A stretch of 58,843 nt of DNA from Nitrospirales bacterium (lineage in GTDB: Bacteria > Nitrospirota > Nitrospiria > Nitrospirales > UBA8639). A program made the position numbers and the translations under genes. The stretch is from positions 1 through 58,843 of the forward strand of contig JAJDBQ010000184.1 of NCBI GenBank assembly GCA_029261255.1. The letters run 5' to 3'. The notes below the pieces were generated by a model. That model ran no database searches. It worked only from the letters and a program-made list of their open reading frames with translations, and was not told the origin of the DNA. Positions 1 through 8,220 of the stretch are shown here, piece by piece (within the stretch, counting starts at the first letter, position 1; each line of letters opens with the position of its first letter).

Positions 1-1
1 G

Positions 2-91
2 AAGGACGTTACGATTCAAGGGAATCATAGTATGACCGAACCCCAAATTGCCTGGTTCAGAGCTGGCTCCGCGCTTAACGCGCTCAACTAA
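2..91 (+). CDS. Aconitate hydratase, C-terminal end (partial)
   Basis: Only the last 29 codons are inside the window, in frame from base 2 to a TAA at 89-91. The end reads QIAWFRAGSALNALN. This closely resembles the C-terminus of the mitochondrial-type aconitase family (QIEWFRAGSALN, from memory). Aconitase interconverts citrate and isocitrate in the TCA or reductive TCA cycle. The downstream genes are other enzymes of the same cycle, which supports the call. The identification rests on this short conserved tail; the catalytic domains lie upstream, outside the window. Confidence 0.75.
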   Translation, partial: KDVTIQGNHSMTEPQIAWFRAGSALNALN

Positions 92-132
92 TCGGATCAT
101 TCAAGAGTTTGACTCGTACTGAATCTTTTGGG

Positions 133-154
133 CCTGCCCGCCTTGGCGGGCAGG
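133..154. repeat. Perfect 10-bp stem palindrome, REP-like
   Basis: CCTGCCCGCC, a TT loop, then GGCGGGCAGG form a perfect inverted repeat in the 117-bp gap between aconitase and the next gene. There is no T-run on either side, so it is not a standard intrinsic terminator. A related CCTGCC...GGCAGG palindrome occurs inside the repeat element at 27564-27591, which suggests a small dispersed palindromic element. Confidence 0.55.
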
Positions 155-208
155 TTCCATAGCCCAGAATTCTACTTTTCACAGAACTGACTTTTTCAAG
201 GTAATCTA

Positions 209-928
209 ATGGGAAGCGACTCGAACACACCTCAGCAATTCACCGAACAAGCGAGCGAAATCCAAGCTCAAATGGTGACGGTAGAAATCGAAGGAAAGCC
301 GTTTCAGGTTCCGGCGGGCGTCACGCTGATGAAAGCCATGTGGTATGCCGGCAAAGAAGTGTTGCGTGGTGCGGGATGTTTAGGGGGATTTTGTGGCGCC
401 TGTGCGACTTATTACCGCACCAAGGATGACCCAAAAGTCAAAACCTGTTTAGCTTGCTCAATGGCTGTTGAAGATGGGATGTCTTTTTCCTTCATGCCCG
501 CCTTTCCAGCTCGAAAAGCGATTTATGACCTTACCGAACTGAAGGATCCCAAGCAGGATCTCTTTGAACTCTACCCTGAAGCTCCCCTATGCAGGAATTG
601 CAATGCGTGCACCGAAGCTTGTCCACAGAAAATCGATGTCCGGGAAGGTGTGTGGAAAGCGGTGTTTGGTGATTTCAAAGCCGTATCAGACATGTTTATG
701 GACTGTGTCATGTGTGGGATGTGTGCCCCGGTCTGTATCGCGGACATAGCGCCGAATCTTGTGGCGGTCTATGCCAGTCGCGCTCAGGGCGTGCATTTCA
801 CGGAGAAACCCAAGGGTCTTGCCACACGGATCAAGAAAATTGCAGATGGGGATTACCAGGAAGATTGGGACAGGATTCTTCAGCTTTCTGATGAAGAACT
901 TCAAAACACCACAGCTTCTATCACATAG
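209..928 (+). CDS. Fumarate reductase/succinate dehydrogenase iron-sulfur subunit-like protein
   Basis: 239 residues. An N-terminal plant-type ferredoxin domain has Cys57, Cys62, Cys65 and Cys80 for a [2Fe-2S] cluster. A C-terminal dicluster domain has CxxCxxCxxxC at 128-138 and again at 166-176. In canonical SdhB the second motif lacks its second Cys and holds [3Fe-4S]; here Cys169 is present, so two [4Fe-4S] clusters are likely (inference). The flavoprotein subunit follows after 20 bp, and no membrane-anchor gene is nearby. The pair probably interconverts fumarate and succinate in a cytoplasmic or peripheral complex. AAGG lies about 9 bp before the ATG. A CoB-CoM-type or glycolate-oxidase-like electron carrier is a less likely alternative. 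Confidence 0.8.
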   Translation: MGSDSNTPQQFTEQASEIQAQMVTVEIEGKPFQVPAGVTLMKAMWYAGKEVLRGAGCLGGFCGACATYYRTKDDPKVKTCLACSMAVEDGMSFSFMPAFPARKAIYDLTELKDPKQDLFELYPEAPLCRNCNACTEACPQKIDVREGVWKAVFGDFKAVSDMFMDCVMCGMCAPVCIADIAPNLVAVYASRAQGVHFTEKPKGLATRIKKIADGDYQEDWDRILQLSDEELQNTTASIT

Positions 929-948
929 TCATTTTCTGAAGTATTCCA

Positions 949-2529
949 ATGGACATTACAGCGCAACAGAATCTCGTTCATCAAACTCGTGACGCGCGTC
1001 GCGCAATAGACTTTCCGAAGCTCTCGCCTGCTGAACGTGATGCGCTCATCAAAAAATATCATCCCGACCATCGTGGACATGCCTACCGGCCTATCAAATT
1101 TGGTCCCAATGCGGGTGACTCAACTGTTAAGGAAGTTGCGACCCTTCTAGAAGGGGATAGCTCCATTCCTGCTGATTTTAATCTGACGCCAGAATATTCG
1201 GTGGATGTGCTGGTTGTTGGCGGCGGCGGCGCAGGTTGTGCGGCGGCGCTACATGCACATGCCGCGGGTTCGAATGTTTTGTTAGCCACGAAATTGCGGT
1301 TAGGCGATTCCAATTCGGTCATGGCTCAGGGCGGAATGCAAATTGCGGTCGGACCAGATGATTCCCCTGTTCAGCACTTCTTGGATACCTTAAAGGGTGG
1401 TCATATGAAAAACGACCACGATCTTTTAAAGGTCATGGTCGAAGAAGGGCCTTCCATTGGACAATGGTTATTGGAACTGGGTGTGTTATTCGATCGCCAA
1501 TCTGATGGCAACTTGCATGTCAAAAAAGGCGGTGGGAGTTCCAAGGCTCGATTGTTGACCTGTTCCGATTATACCGGCCTCGAAATTATGCGAGTGCTAA
1601 AAGATGAAGTCTTGAATCAAAAAGTCCCGCTCTTAGAGTTTGGAGCAGTTGTCGAACTTCTCAGTGATGGGAAGGGCACATGCACGGGAGCGGTCTTACA
1701 AGATTTAGATAATAAACGTCATGTGGTAGTGGCCGCCAAGTCGGTTATTCTTGCCACGGGCGGAATTGGGCGTCTGCACATTCAAGGATTTCCCACGAGC
1801 AACCATTACGGGGCTACTGGAGATGCTCTGGTGTTGGCGTACCGCATGGGTGTACCGCTCGTACAAATTGATACCTTTCAATATCATCCGTCAGGCGGAG
1901 TATATCCAGAGCAATTGGTCGGCGCGCTGGTGACTGAAGGCATTCGTTCAGAAGGTGGACATCTCGTGAACGCCAAAGGTGACCGATTCGTGAACGAATT
2001 GGATACGAGAGATGTCGTCTCATCTTCGATCATCAAAGAATGCGAAGAAGGCCGTGGGGTGAGAACGGCAGCCGGGCGCTCGGGTGTTTGGTTGGATACG
2101 CCATTGTTAGATGTAGCGCATGGCCCTGGAACATTAGACAAACATTTTCCTGCCATGGTCCGGCAATATGAGCGGTATCAAGTGGATATTCGTAAAGATC
2201 CCGTGTTGATTTACCCCACGCTGCATTATCAAAATGGTGGAGTCAAAATAGATGTGACAGGTGAAACCCCAGCCCCTAATTTATTTGTAGCGGGTGAAGC
2301 ATCGGGTGGGTTGCATGGCCGAAACCGACTGATGGGAAATTCCTTGTTGGATCTCATGGTCTTTGGCAAACGCGCAGGGCAGACTGCTGCTGAGCGAGCA
2401 AAATCTCTTCCGCAAGGAGCACTGACTCTTGATCATGTGGCCAAGTTTCGTGAAGAAGCCAAGCGGCATCATGTGTCATCGGGGCTGAATTCACCGATGG
2501 TATTGCCAGCATATACACGACAAGTATAG
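949..2529 (+). CDS. Fumarate reductase/succinate dehydrogenase flavoprotein subunit
   Basis: 526 residues. The FAD-binding Rossmann motif VVGGGGAGCAAAL is near residues 89-101, about 80 residues further in than in typical SdhA, so there is an N-terminal extension. The MAQGG segment (125-129), the HPSGG and TEGIRSEGG active-site region, and GRNRLMGNSLLDLMVFG near the C-terminus are family hallmarks. The protein ends soon after the helical segment and is shorter than the usual 570-600 residues, so the C-terminal domain is reduced. It is paired with the Fe-S subunit directly upstream and followed by sucC and sucD. The likely role is oxidation of succinate or reduction of fumarate. Confidence 0.85.
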   Translation: MDITAQQNLVHQTRDARRAIDFPKLSPAERDALIKKYHPDHRGHAYRPIKFGPNAGDSTVKEVATLLEGDSSIPADFNLTPEYSVDVLVVGGGGAGCAAALHAHAAGSNVLLATKLRLGDSNSVMAQGGMQIAVGPDDSPVQHFLDTLKGGHMKNDHDLLKVMVEEGPSIGQWLLELGVLFDRQSDGNLHVKKGGGSSKARLLTCSDYTGLEIMRVLKDEVLNQKVPLLEFGAVVELLSDGKGTCTGAVLQDLDNKRHVVVAAKSVILATGGIGRLHIQGFPTSNHYGATGDALVLAYRMGVPLVQIDTFQYHPSGGVYPEQLVGALVTEGIRSEGGHLVNAKGDRFVNELDTRDVVSSSIIKECEEGRGVRTAAGRSGVWLDTPLLDVAHGPGTLDKHFPAMVRQYERYQVDIRKDPVLIYPTLHYQNGGVKIDVTGETPAPNLFVAGEASGGLHGRNRLMGNSLLDLMVFGKRAGQTAAERAKSLPQGALTLDHVAKFREEAKRHHVSSGLNSPMVLPAYTRQV

Positions 2530-2559
2530 AGAACAGTTCTCTTTTGAAAAAGGAACATT

Positions 2560-3738
2560 ATGGATATTCATGAGTTTCAAGCTAAACAATTATTTGCGCA
2601 ATTTGGCATTCCAGTGCCCAAAGGCAAAGAAATAAAAAATGCACGAGCCGCAGAAAAATGGGCCGCCGCACTTGAGACCTCGGTGTATGTCGTCAAGGCA
2701 CAAATTCATGCAGGAGGGCGAGGGAAAGCTGGCGGAGTCAAAATCACGAAAAATGCTGAAGAGGTTCCAGGGCTGGCACAGGAATTAATTGGCAAAACCT
2801 TGGTCACTCATCAAACGGGACCCAAAGGTCGGAAAGTTCGACGACTACTCATTGAAGAAGGAGCAGGGATTGCCAAAGAGCTGTATCTGAGTTTGTTGGT
2901 TGATCGAGATTCCGGATGCCCAACATTTATCGCCAGCACTGAAGGCGGGATGGATATTGAAGAAGTGGCGGAACAGACCCCAGAAAAAGTACTCAAAGAA
3001 TCCATCGATCCTGCTGTAGGATTTCAAGCACACAACGGACGCAATCTGGCCTTTGCCTTGGGTTTGCCTGATCTTGAGCCGGCGGTGGTCAAGCCGTTTT
3101 TTCAGATGTTGGACAATCTGTATCGCTTGTTCATGGAAAAAAATGCCGCGATGCTCGAAATCAACCCCTTGGTCATTACCACGGACAAGCGACTTGTCGC
3201 GTTGGATGGCAAGGTGTCCTTTGATGACAGTGCTCTCTATAAACATCCTGACGTCCAAAAATTTCGGGATCTTCATGAAGAAGACCCTATGGAAATTGAG
3301 GCAGGAAAGCATAACCTGAATTACGTAAAGCTTGATGGTGATATTGGCTGTATGGTGAACGGTGCTGGGTTAGCCATGGCCACGATGGATGTCATTAAGC
3401 TTGCTGGTTCTGAACCTGCCAATTTTCTTGATGTTGGGGGTGGGGCCACAAAAGAGACCGTGGCGGCGGGATTCCGAATTCTGCTGAAAGATAAAAAAGT
3501 CAAAGGCATATTTATTAATATTTTTGGCGGGATTGTCCGTTGCGAACGCATTGCCCATGGCGTGATCGAAGCAGCCAAAGAGGTAGGCATTAAGCTCCCC
3601 GTCGTGGTTCGACTCCAAGGCACCAATGCGGGGGAAGGCCGAAAGCTTCTAGCCGAGTCAGGCTTAAAAGTTGAAGGGGTTGCTGACCTCTGGGAAGCCG
3701 CACAACGAATCGTCGCGCTACGAAAAAAGAAAAAATAA
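2560..3738 (+). CDS. sucC: Succinyl-CoA synthetase (ADP-forming) beta subunit
   Basis: 392 residues, the normal length for bacterial SucC. The N-terminal ATP-grasp domain starts MDIHEFQAKQLFAQFGIPVP and contains the nucleotide-binding KAQIHAGGRGKAGGVK. The C-terminal CoA-ligase domain contains NIFGGIVRCERIAHGV and RLQGTNAGEG. It couples succinyl-CoA cleavage or formation to ADP/ATP, and runs toward succinyl-CoA in the reductive cycle. AAGGAACATT precedes the ATG. sucD follows after 47 bp. The ATP-citrate lyase/citryl-CoA synthetase relatives are longer, so SucC is preferred. Confidence 0.94.
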   Translation: MDIHEFQAKQLFAQFGIPVPKGKEIKNARAAEKWAAALETSVYVVKAQIHAGGRGKAGGVKITKNAEEVPGLAQELIGKTLVTHQTGPKGRKVRRLLIEEGAGIAKELYLSLLVDRDSGCPTFIASTEGGMDIEEVAEQTPEKVLKESIDPAVGFQAHNGRNLAFALGLPDLEPAVVKPFFQMLDNLYRLFMEKNAAMLEINPLVITTDKRLVALDGKVSFDDSALYKHPDVQKFRDLHEEDPMEIEAGKHNLNYVKLDGDIGCMVNGAGLAMATMDVIKLAGSEPANFLDVGGGATKETVAAGFRILLKDKKVKGIFINIFGGIVRCERIAHGVIEAAKEVGIKLPVVVRLQGTNAGEGRKLLAESGLKVEGVADLWEAAQRIVALRKKKK

Positions 3739-3785
3739 CACCGCTATTGGAATCATTCTTCTCGATTGCTGAAAGGTGATGTGGC

Positions 3786-4655
3786 ATGAGTATTCTGGTC
3801 AATAAAAATACACGGGTCGTGGTTCAGGGTATTACGGGAAAAGAAGGGTCGTTTCATGCGACTCAATGCAAAGCGTATGGCACCCAAGTCGTCGCTGGTG
3901 TGACACCAGGCAAGGCTGGACAAGAAGTCGAAGGGATCCCTGTATTTAACACCGTTCGTGATGCCGTGAAGAAAACGGAAGCCACCACCTCATTGATCTT
4001 TGTGCCGCCCCCATTTGCCGCTGATGCAATCCTAGAAGCCGCTGAAGCAGGCATTTGGCTGATTATTTGTATCTCGGAAGGCATCCCTGTCAATGATATG
4101 GTGAAAGTGAAGCGTGCTCTCCATGGACGTGCCACTCGTCTCATTGGTCCCAACTGCCCAGGCATCATCACAGCAGAGGAATGCAAGATCGGCATCATGC
4201 CAGGCTTCATCCATAAAAAAGGTCGAGTGGGTGTCATTTCTCGAAGTGGAACACTAACCTATGAAGCTGTGAATCAACTCACGCAGTTAGGGCTTGGGGA
4301 AACCACATGCGTGGGAATCGGTGGCGATCCAATTATTGGCACGGGCTATATCGATTTATTGCACATGTTTGAGGAAGACGATGAAACCGAAGCCGTGGTC
4401 ATGATTGGTGAGATTGGTGGCGATGCTGAAGAAAAAGCCGCCGCATTTATTGAAAAAGAAATGTCCAAACCCGTGGTGAGTTTTATTGCCGGCATTACGG
4501 CACCTCCAGGACGTCGGATGGGCCATGCGGGCGCGATCATCACTGGAGGCAAAGGCACTGCCGCCGATAAAATGGCTGCCTTAGAATCTGCTGGCGTGAC
4601 TGTTGTGAAAAATCCTGCGGAAATCGGCGTGGCGGTGCAATCGGTTTTAAGTTAA
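3786..4655 (+). CDS. sucD: Succinyl-CoA synthetase alpha subunit
   Basis: 289 residues, the usual SucD length. The CoA-binding Rossmann domain is at the N-terminus ([15 protein letters not shown]). GPNCPGII and [10 protein letters not shown] are family signatures. The phosphohistidine loop [10 protein letters not shown] places the catalytic His at residue 247. It forms the heterotetramer or heterodimer with the SucC encoded immediately upstream. An AAAGGTG ribosome-binding site lies ahead of the chosen ATG. No gene follows on this strand for 176 bp, so it may end the cluster. Confidence 0.95.
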   Translation: MSILVNKNTRVVVQGITGKEGSFHATQCKAYGTQVVAGVTPGKAGQEVEGIPVFNTVRDAVKKTEATTSLIFVPPPFAADAILEAAEAGIWLIICISEGIPVNDMVKVKRALHGRATRLIGPNCPGIITAEECKIGIMPGFIHKKGRVGVISRSGTLTYEAVNQLTQLGLGETTCVGIGGDPIIGTGYIDLLHMFEEDDETEAVVMIGEIGGDAEEKAAAFIEKEMSKPVVSFIAGITAPPGRRMGHAGAIITGGKGTAADKMAALESAGVTVVKNPAEIGVAVQSVLS

Positions 4656-4831
4656 GATTTCTCTCTTTTTTGGGCCATTTCTTCAGCATTCATTTCCTCT
4701 AGGGCAATCCCCTGTCCTAGCTGAACCCGTCAGCTGCGTTAAATTTTCCAGAAAACAATTCAGTCAGGTTCTGCTATTCTACGTCCAACAAGGGTGATCT
4801 CGTACCTTTTTCATCGAATAGGGAGGCACTT

Positions 4832-5191
4832 ATGAAATCATTTTTTGTTGCTCTCATTGTGATAAGTTTCGGGTTGATCGCTGGCTATACGACGATGGCT
4901 CACGCAGACGCGGCTGTGACGTATTGTGATTGTATCCTTAAGCCTATTGATACGGATGCTAAACATGCAGCTTGTAGTAAGATGACCGAGTTGCTGGGGG
5001 CGCAGGAAAGGTCTGCGGAAAGAAGAGCCTGTCTTGAGAATGTGCCTGTTCCTGCCGGAGGGCCGGATGTATGTTTCTGTATGAAATCTAGGAGCAAAGA
5101 TCCAGCACTTCGTAAGACCTGTCAATCAATGCTTAAAACACTATCAAACAGTCAGTTCATGTCCAAATCTAGGGAATGTATTTATAAGTAA
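4832..5191 (+). CDS. Exported Cys-rich protein with two 49-residue repeats, unknown function
   Basis: 119 residues. A signal peptide (about residues 1-26, cleavage after AHA) is preceded by a strong GGGAGG ribosome-binding site. The mature part has eight cysteines at 32, 34, 48, 67 and 81, 83, 97, 116. These form two copies of C-x-C-x13-C-x18-C offset by exactly 49 residues. The copies otherwise share little sequence. Even cysteine number in an exported protein suggests disulfides or metal binding in the periplasm (inference). I do not recognise a family. It stands alone between sucD and a nuclease gene. Confidence 0.8.
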   Translation: MKSFFVALIVISFGLIAGYTTMAHADAAVTYCDCILKPIDTDAKHAACSKMTELLGAQERSAERRACLENVPVPAGGPDVCFCMKSRSKDPALRKTCQSMLKTLSNSQFMSKSRECIYK

Positions 5192-5236
5192 CAGTTCTCT
5201 TCTCTCTCCAATTTTATAGTAAGAAAGCTGTAACCC

Positions 5237-5938
5237 ATGTCTCGTAAATATATGGCGTTTGATATCGAAACAGCCAAAATCTTGCCCGAGAATTTTGGTG
5301 ACTTGCATGATCATCGGCCGTTGGGCATTACCTGCATGGCGACATGGTGTAGTGATGAAGCCTCGGCGACGACGTTTCATTCCAACAATGCCGACGGATC
5401 GCCTGCGCTACAAATGACCAAGGAGGATGTTGCGGCGTTTGTCGAACACCTCAAAACTAAATTGCAAGAAGGCTACACCATCATTACCCACAATGGGCTC
5501 GGATTTGATTTCGTCATTGTGGCAGAAGAATCTGGCTTAACAGATGATTGCCGAGACTTAGCGATGACTCACGTGGATATGATGTTTCACTTTTTTTGCG
5601 GGAAAGGGTTCGGAGTTGGGTTAAATGCCGCAGCCAAGGCCATCGGCGTGAGTAAGCCAGCTGATGTTGATGGCTCCGTTGCGCCTAAACTCTGGAAAGA
5701 GGGTGAATATCAAACCGTGTTGGATTACGTGGCTCAGGATTGTCGGTTAACCTTGGATGTGGCACAAGCAAGCGAGCAAGCCAAAAAAATTAGCTGGATT
5801 ACCAAACGTGGAACGACATCTCATTTTGAATTGCCCGATGGATGGTTGACGGTGGAGGAAGCCTCCCTCTTGCCTGAACCTGATACCTCCTGGATGGACA
5901 AACCCTGGCCGCGATCAAAATTTACAGAATGGTGGTAA
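5237..5938 (+). CDS. Predicted 3'-5' exonuclease, RNase H-like DEDD fold
   Basis: 233 residues. MAFDIET at residues 6-12 supplies the first D and E of a DEDD exonuclease. THNGLGFDF around 95-103 is the second motif, and DYVAQDCRLTLDV around 168-180 the third, with a YxxxD arrangement typical of the DEDDy group. It probably degrades or trims single-stranded nucleic acid in the cytoplasm. The remaining C-terminal 50 residues, rich in Trp and Pro, are not assigned. It has a weak ribosome-binding site and no obvious operon partner; the isomerase gene follows after 68 bp. Confidence 0.65.
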   Translation: MSRKYMAFDIETAKILPENFGDLHDHRPLGITCMATWCSDEASATTFHSNNADGSPALQMTKEDVAAFVEHLKTKLQEGYTIITHNGLGFDFVIVAEESGLTDDCRDLAMTHVDMMFHFFCGKGFGVGLNAAAKAIGVSKPADVDGSVAPKLWKEGEYQTVLDYVAQDCRLTLDVAQASEQAKKISWITKRGTTSHFELPDGWLTVEEASLLPEPDTSWMDKPWPRSKFTEWW

Positions 5939-6006
5939 GGCAATAGCGTGCATCATTGCATCACAATTTATACATTTTATTAGTTTGATGAAAGGAAAGA
6001 GAAGTC

Positions 6007-6498
6007 ATGTCGTTATTGATTGGGAAAAATTCAGTGGTGACCCTGAACTATACACTCACGGATGATGCTGGAAAGGTGTTAGATAGTTCTGATGGTTCGA
6101 AGCCTATGATGTATTTACATGGTTCGGGACAAATTGTGCCTGGCTTGGAAAAAGCTTTAGTGGGAAAAACAGATGGCGATGCTTTGAAGGTCAGGGTTGA
6201 ACCAGCCGAGGCCTATGGAGAGGTTATTCCAAATGGTATGAAGACGATTGAACGCGCGGCGTTTGAGGGTGTCGATGTCGTGGAAGTAGGGATGGCATTT
6301 GAAGCACAGGCTCCGGACGGCAGTGCGCAGCATATTATGGTCACGAAAGTTGAGGGCGATAACGTCACGATTGATATCAATCATCCTCTAGCCGGTGTCG
6401 CGCTTAATTTTGATGTAAAAATTGAGAACGTACGGGATGCGACGAAAGAAGAATTGGAGCATGGGCATAGCCATGAGGGTGATGGCCATAGTCACTAG
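6007..6498 (+). CDS. FKBP-type peptidyl-prolyl isomerase, SlyD-like
   Basis: 163 residues. The FKBP core starts with VTLNYTLTDDAGKVLDSS and YLHGSGQIVPGLEKALVGK. An IF (insert-in-flap) region around 70-125 is characteristic of SlyD. The C-terminal tail HGHSHEGDGHSH is a short His-rich metal-binding segment, as in SlyD proteins that supply nickel to hydrogenase. It catalyses proline cis-trans isomerisation and chaperones folding in the cytoplasm. AAAGGAAAGAG precedes the start. The stop codon is immediately followed by the repeat element at 6499. Confidence 0.88.
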   Translation: MSLLIGKNSVVTLNYTLTDDAGKVLDSSDGSKPMMYLHGSGQIVPGLEKALVGKTDGDALKVRVEPAEAYGEVIPNGMKTIERAAFEGVDVVEVGMAFEAQAPDGSAQHIMVTKVEGDNVTIDINHPLAGVALNFDVKIENVRDATKEELEHGHSHEGDGHSH

Positions 6499-6620
6499 CA
6501 GGATGTTGAAAAAAGTCGCCAGCGGCGTTCTCGGAACTTTGTCGTCCTCACGTACTCAACGTACGCTCCGGGCGCCAAAGCTCCTGCGGCCTTGCTGGAC
6601 GAGCCTTTTTGAACATCCTG
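6499..6620 (+). repeat. Dispersed inverted-end repeat element, copy 1
   Basis: 122 bp. The left end CAGGATGTTGAAAAAAG and right end CTTTTTGAACATCCTG are near-perfect inverted repeats. The interior shares CACGTACnnnnnGTACGCTCCG and GCGGCCTTGCTGGACGA with the copies at 27501 and 53005. It begins on the base after the slyD-like stop codon. There is no transposase inside. It could act as a 3'-end structure for the upstream mRNA, or be a MITE-like element mobilised in trans. Confidence 0.85.
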
Positions 6621-6679
6621 CAAGTATTGTAAATACAGGGTGAGATACCATTATTCTCGCTAGCTAAACAAAATATGGT

Positions 6680-8069
6680 ATGGCAAAGAAAACTTTTTTT
6701 ACAATCGGATTCGAACTTCCCGGAGATGATTTTGAATACATACCTTTTGATTCGAATCAGTCCCTACTTGATGCGGATATAATTCTTTATGAGGTAGGAT
6801 TTGGGGAACACTACCCAAGCGAAACTTACCAAGGGGACGATCAATTTGATCATAAGAGTTCTTCCTGCCTAGCAAAGAGTTTACCGCACTGGCGTTCCGA
6901 ATTAGCTGCAGCCACTAATGCCGGAAAGCTTGTAATTGTATTCCTTGCAAAGCCACTTAAATACTTTCGCTATACGGGTGATGTGGAATTTTCTGGTACG
7001 GGGCGTAGCCGTGTTAAGACTAACATTGTGGCTCCAGTGGAATCATATAGTGCAATACCAAATATTACATTGATAGAACCCAAATCAGGTCGTGGAGTAC
7101 TCTTGACGAAAGAAGCCTCCTACCTCAAGCCATATTGGGAGGCGTTTGCAGCGTATTCCCCATTTGAAGCATTCATTGATGGGAATTTTAATCATCCCCT
7201 GCTAAAGACTAAGACCGGAAATAAAATTGTCGCAGCGGCTGTTCAGAGTACGGGCGCCTTACTTTTTCTTCCCCCGTTAAGATATGACGATGATAAATTT
7301 GTGAAGAGGGATTCTGGGAAGAATGAAGAATATTGGACCCCAGAAGCACTTAAGTTCGGCAAGCGTCTCACTTCTACCCTTTTATCTCTTTCTACAGGGA
7401 TTTTGAGTGGAAGAATAATTACGCCTCCTCCTCCTTGGGTACTTGATCCGGTTTACATTTCGCCTGAAGAAAGTCTTTTTCATAGCAAGATTGCTGAAAT
7501 TTCAAAAAAGATTGGTAAATTACAACAACAACGTACAGAGGCAGATGAGGGTCTCAACAAGGCAGGATCGATTAGGGCACATGCTTTACGAGCAAGGCAA
7601 GCCACTTGAACACGTAGTTCGGGAATCTTTAATAGGGTTGGGTTTTTCAGCTATTCCTTTTGCAGAGAAAGATTCAGAATTTGATGTTATTTTTGAGTCA
7701 CCAGAGGGGCGGTGCTTGGGTGAGGTCGAAGGAAAAGATAGTAAGGCAATTAATATCGAAAAGTTTAGTCAACTTGAAAGAAATCTACAAGAAGATTTTG
7801 CTCGCGAAGATGTCACGGAATATGCGAAAGGAGTGTTATTTGGAAACGCTGAACGCTTAAAGCCTCTGGCAGAACGCGGAGAGCCTTTTACATTAAAGTG
7901 TATGGCGGCTGCTGAACGGGTTGGTGCTGCTCTCGTTCAAACGGCAGATCTCTTTGAGCCAATCAGATATCTCCGAAGCCGCTCTGATCCTGCTTATGCT
8001 GAGGCGTGCCGGAAAGCAATTTTTGACACCGAAGGGAAGGTGGTCGAGTTTCCTCCAGTGCCGCGTTAG
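6680..8069 (+). pseudogene. Frameshifted gene: unknown N-terminal domain plus PD-(D/E)XK-like C-terminus
   Basis: Two overlapping frames look like one gene of about 462 codons. The first frame runs 6680-7609; the second carries MLYEQGKPLEHVVRESLIGLGF from 7581 to 8069. Removing one base near 7580 joins ...NKAGSIRA to MLYEQGKPLE without a gap. The N-terminal half has no family I recognise. A coiled coil lies near residues 275-297. The C-terminal half has FDVIF followed by GEVEGKD, which resembles a restriction-endonuclease-like core. It may be a true pseudogene, a programmed frameshift, or a sequencing error. It stands alone between a repeat element and recQ. Confidence 0.6.
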
Positions 8070-8220
8070 ACTTTGGGGAATACTACATTACCACTAAACC
8101 AGCAGGTGCGATCAATTCCGAATAGTAGATCCCTGAGATATTAACGTCGGTTCAACTCTGATCCAAAAGATGATCTGAGGATCGAGGAATAATTGCTTTA
8201 AATGAAATCATTTTCATACA

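Noticed and set aside
133..154. Intrinsic terminator after aconitase
   Set aside because: The stem is perfect but there is no T-run and the loop is only two bases; a palindromic repeat is a better description.
2560..4655. Citryl-CoA synthetase or ATP-citrate lyase instead of succinyl-CoA synthetase
   Set aside because: Both subunits have the normal SucC/SucD lengths and motifs without the extensions of the citrate enzymes.
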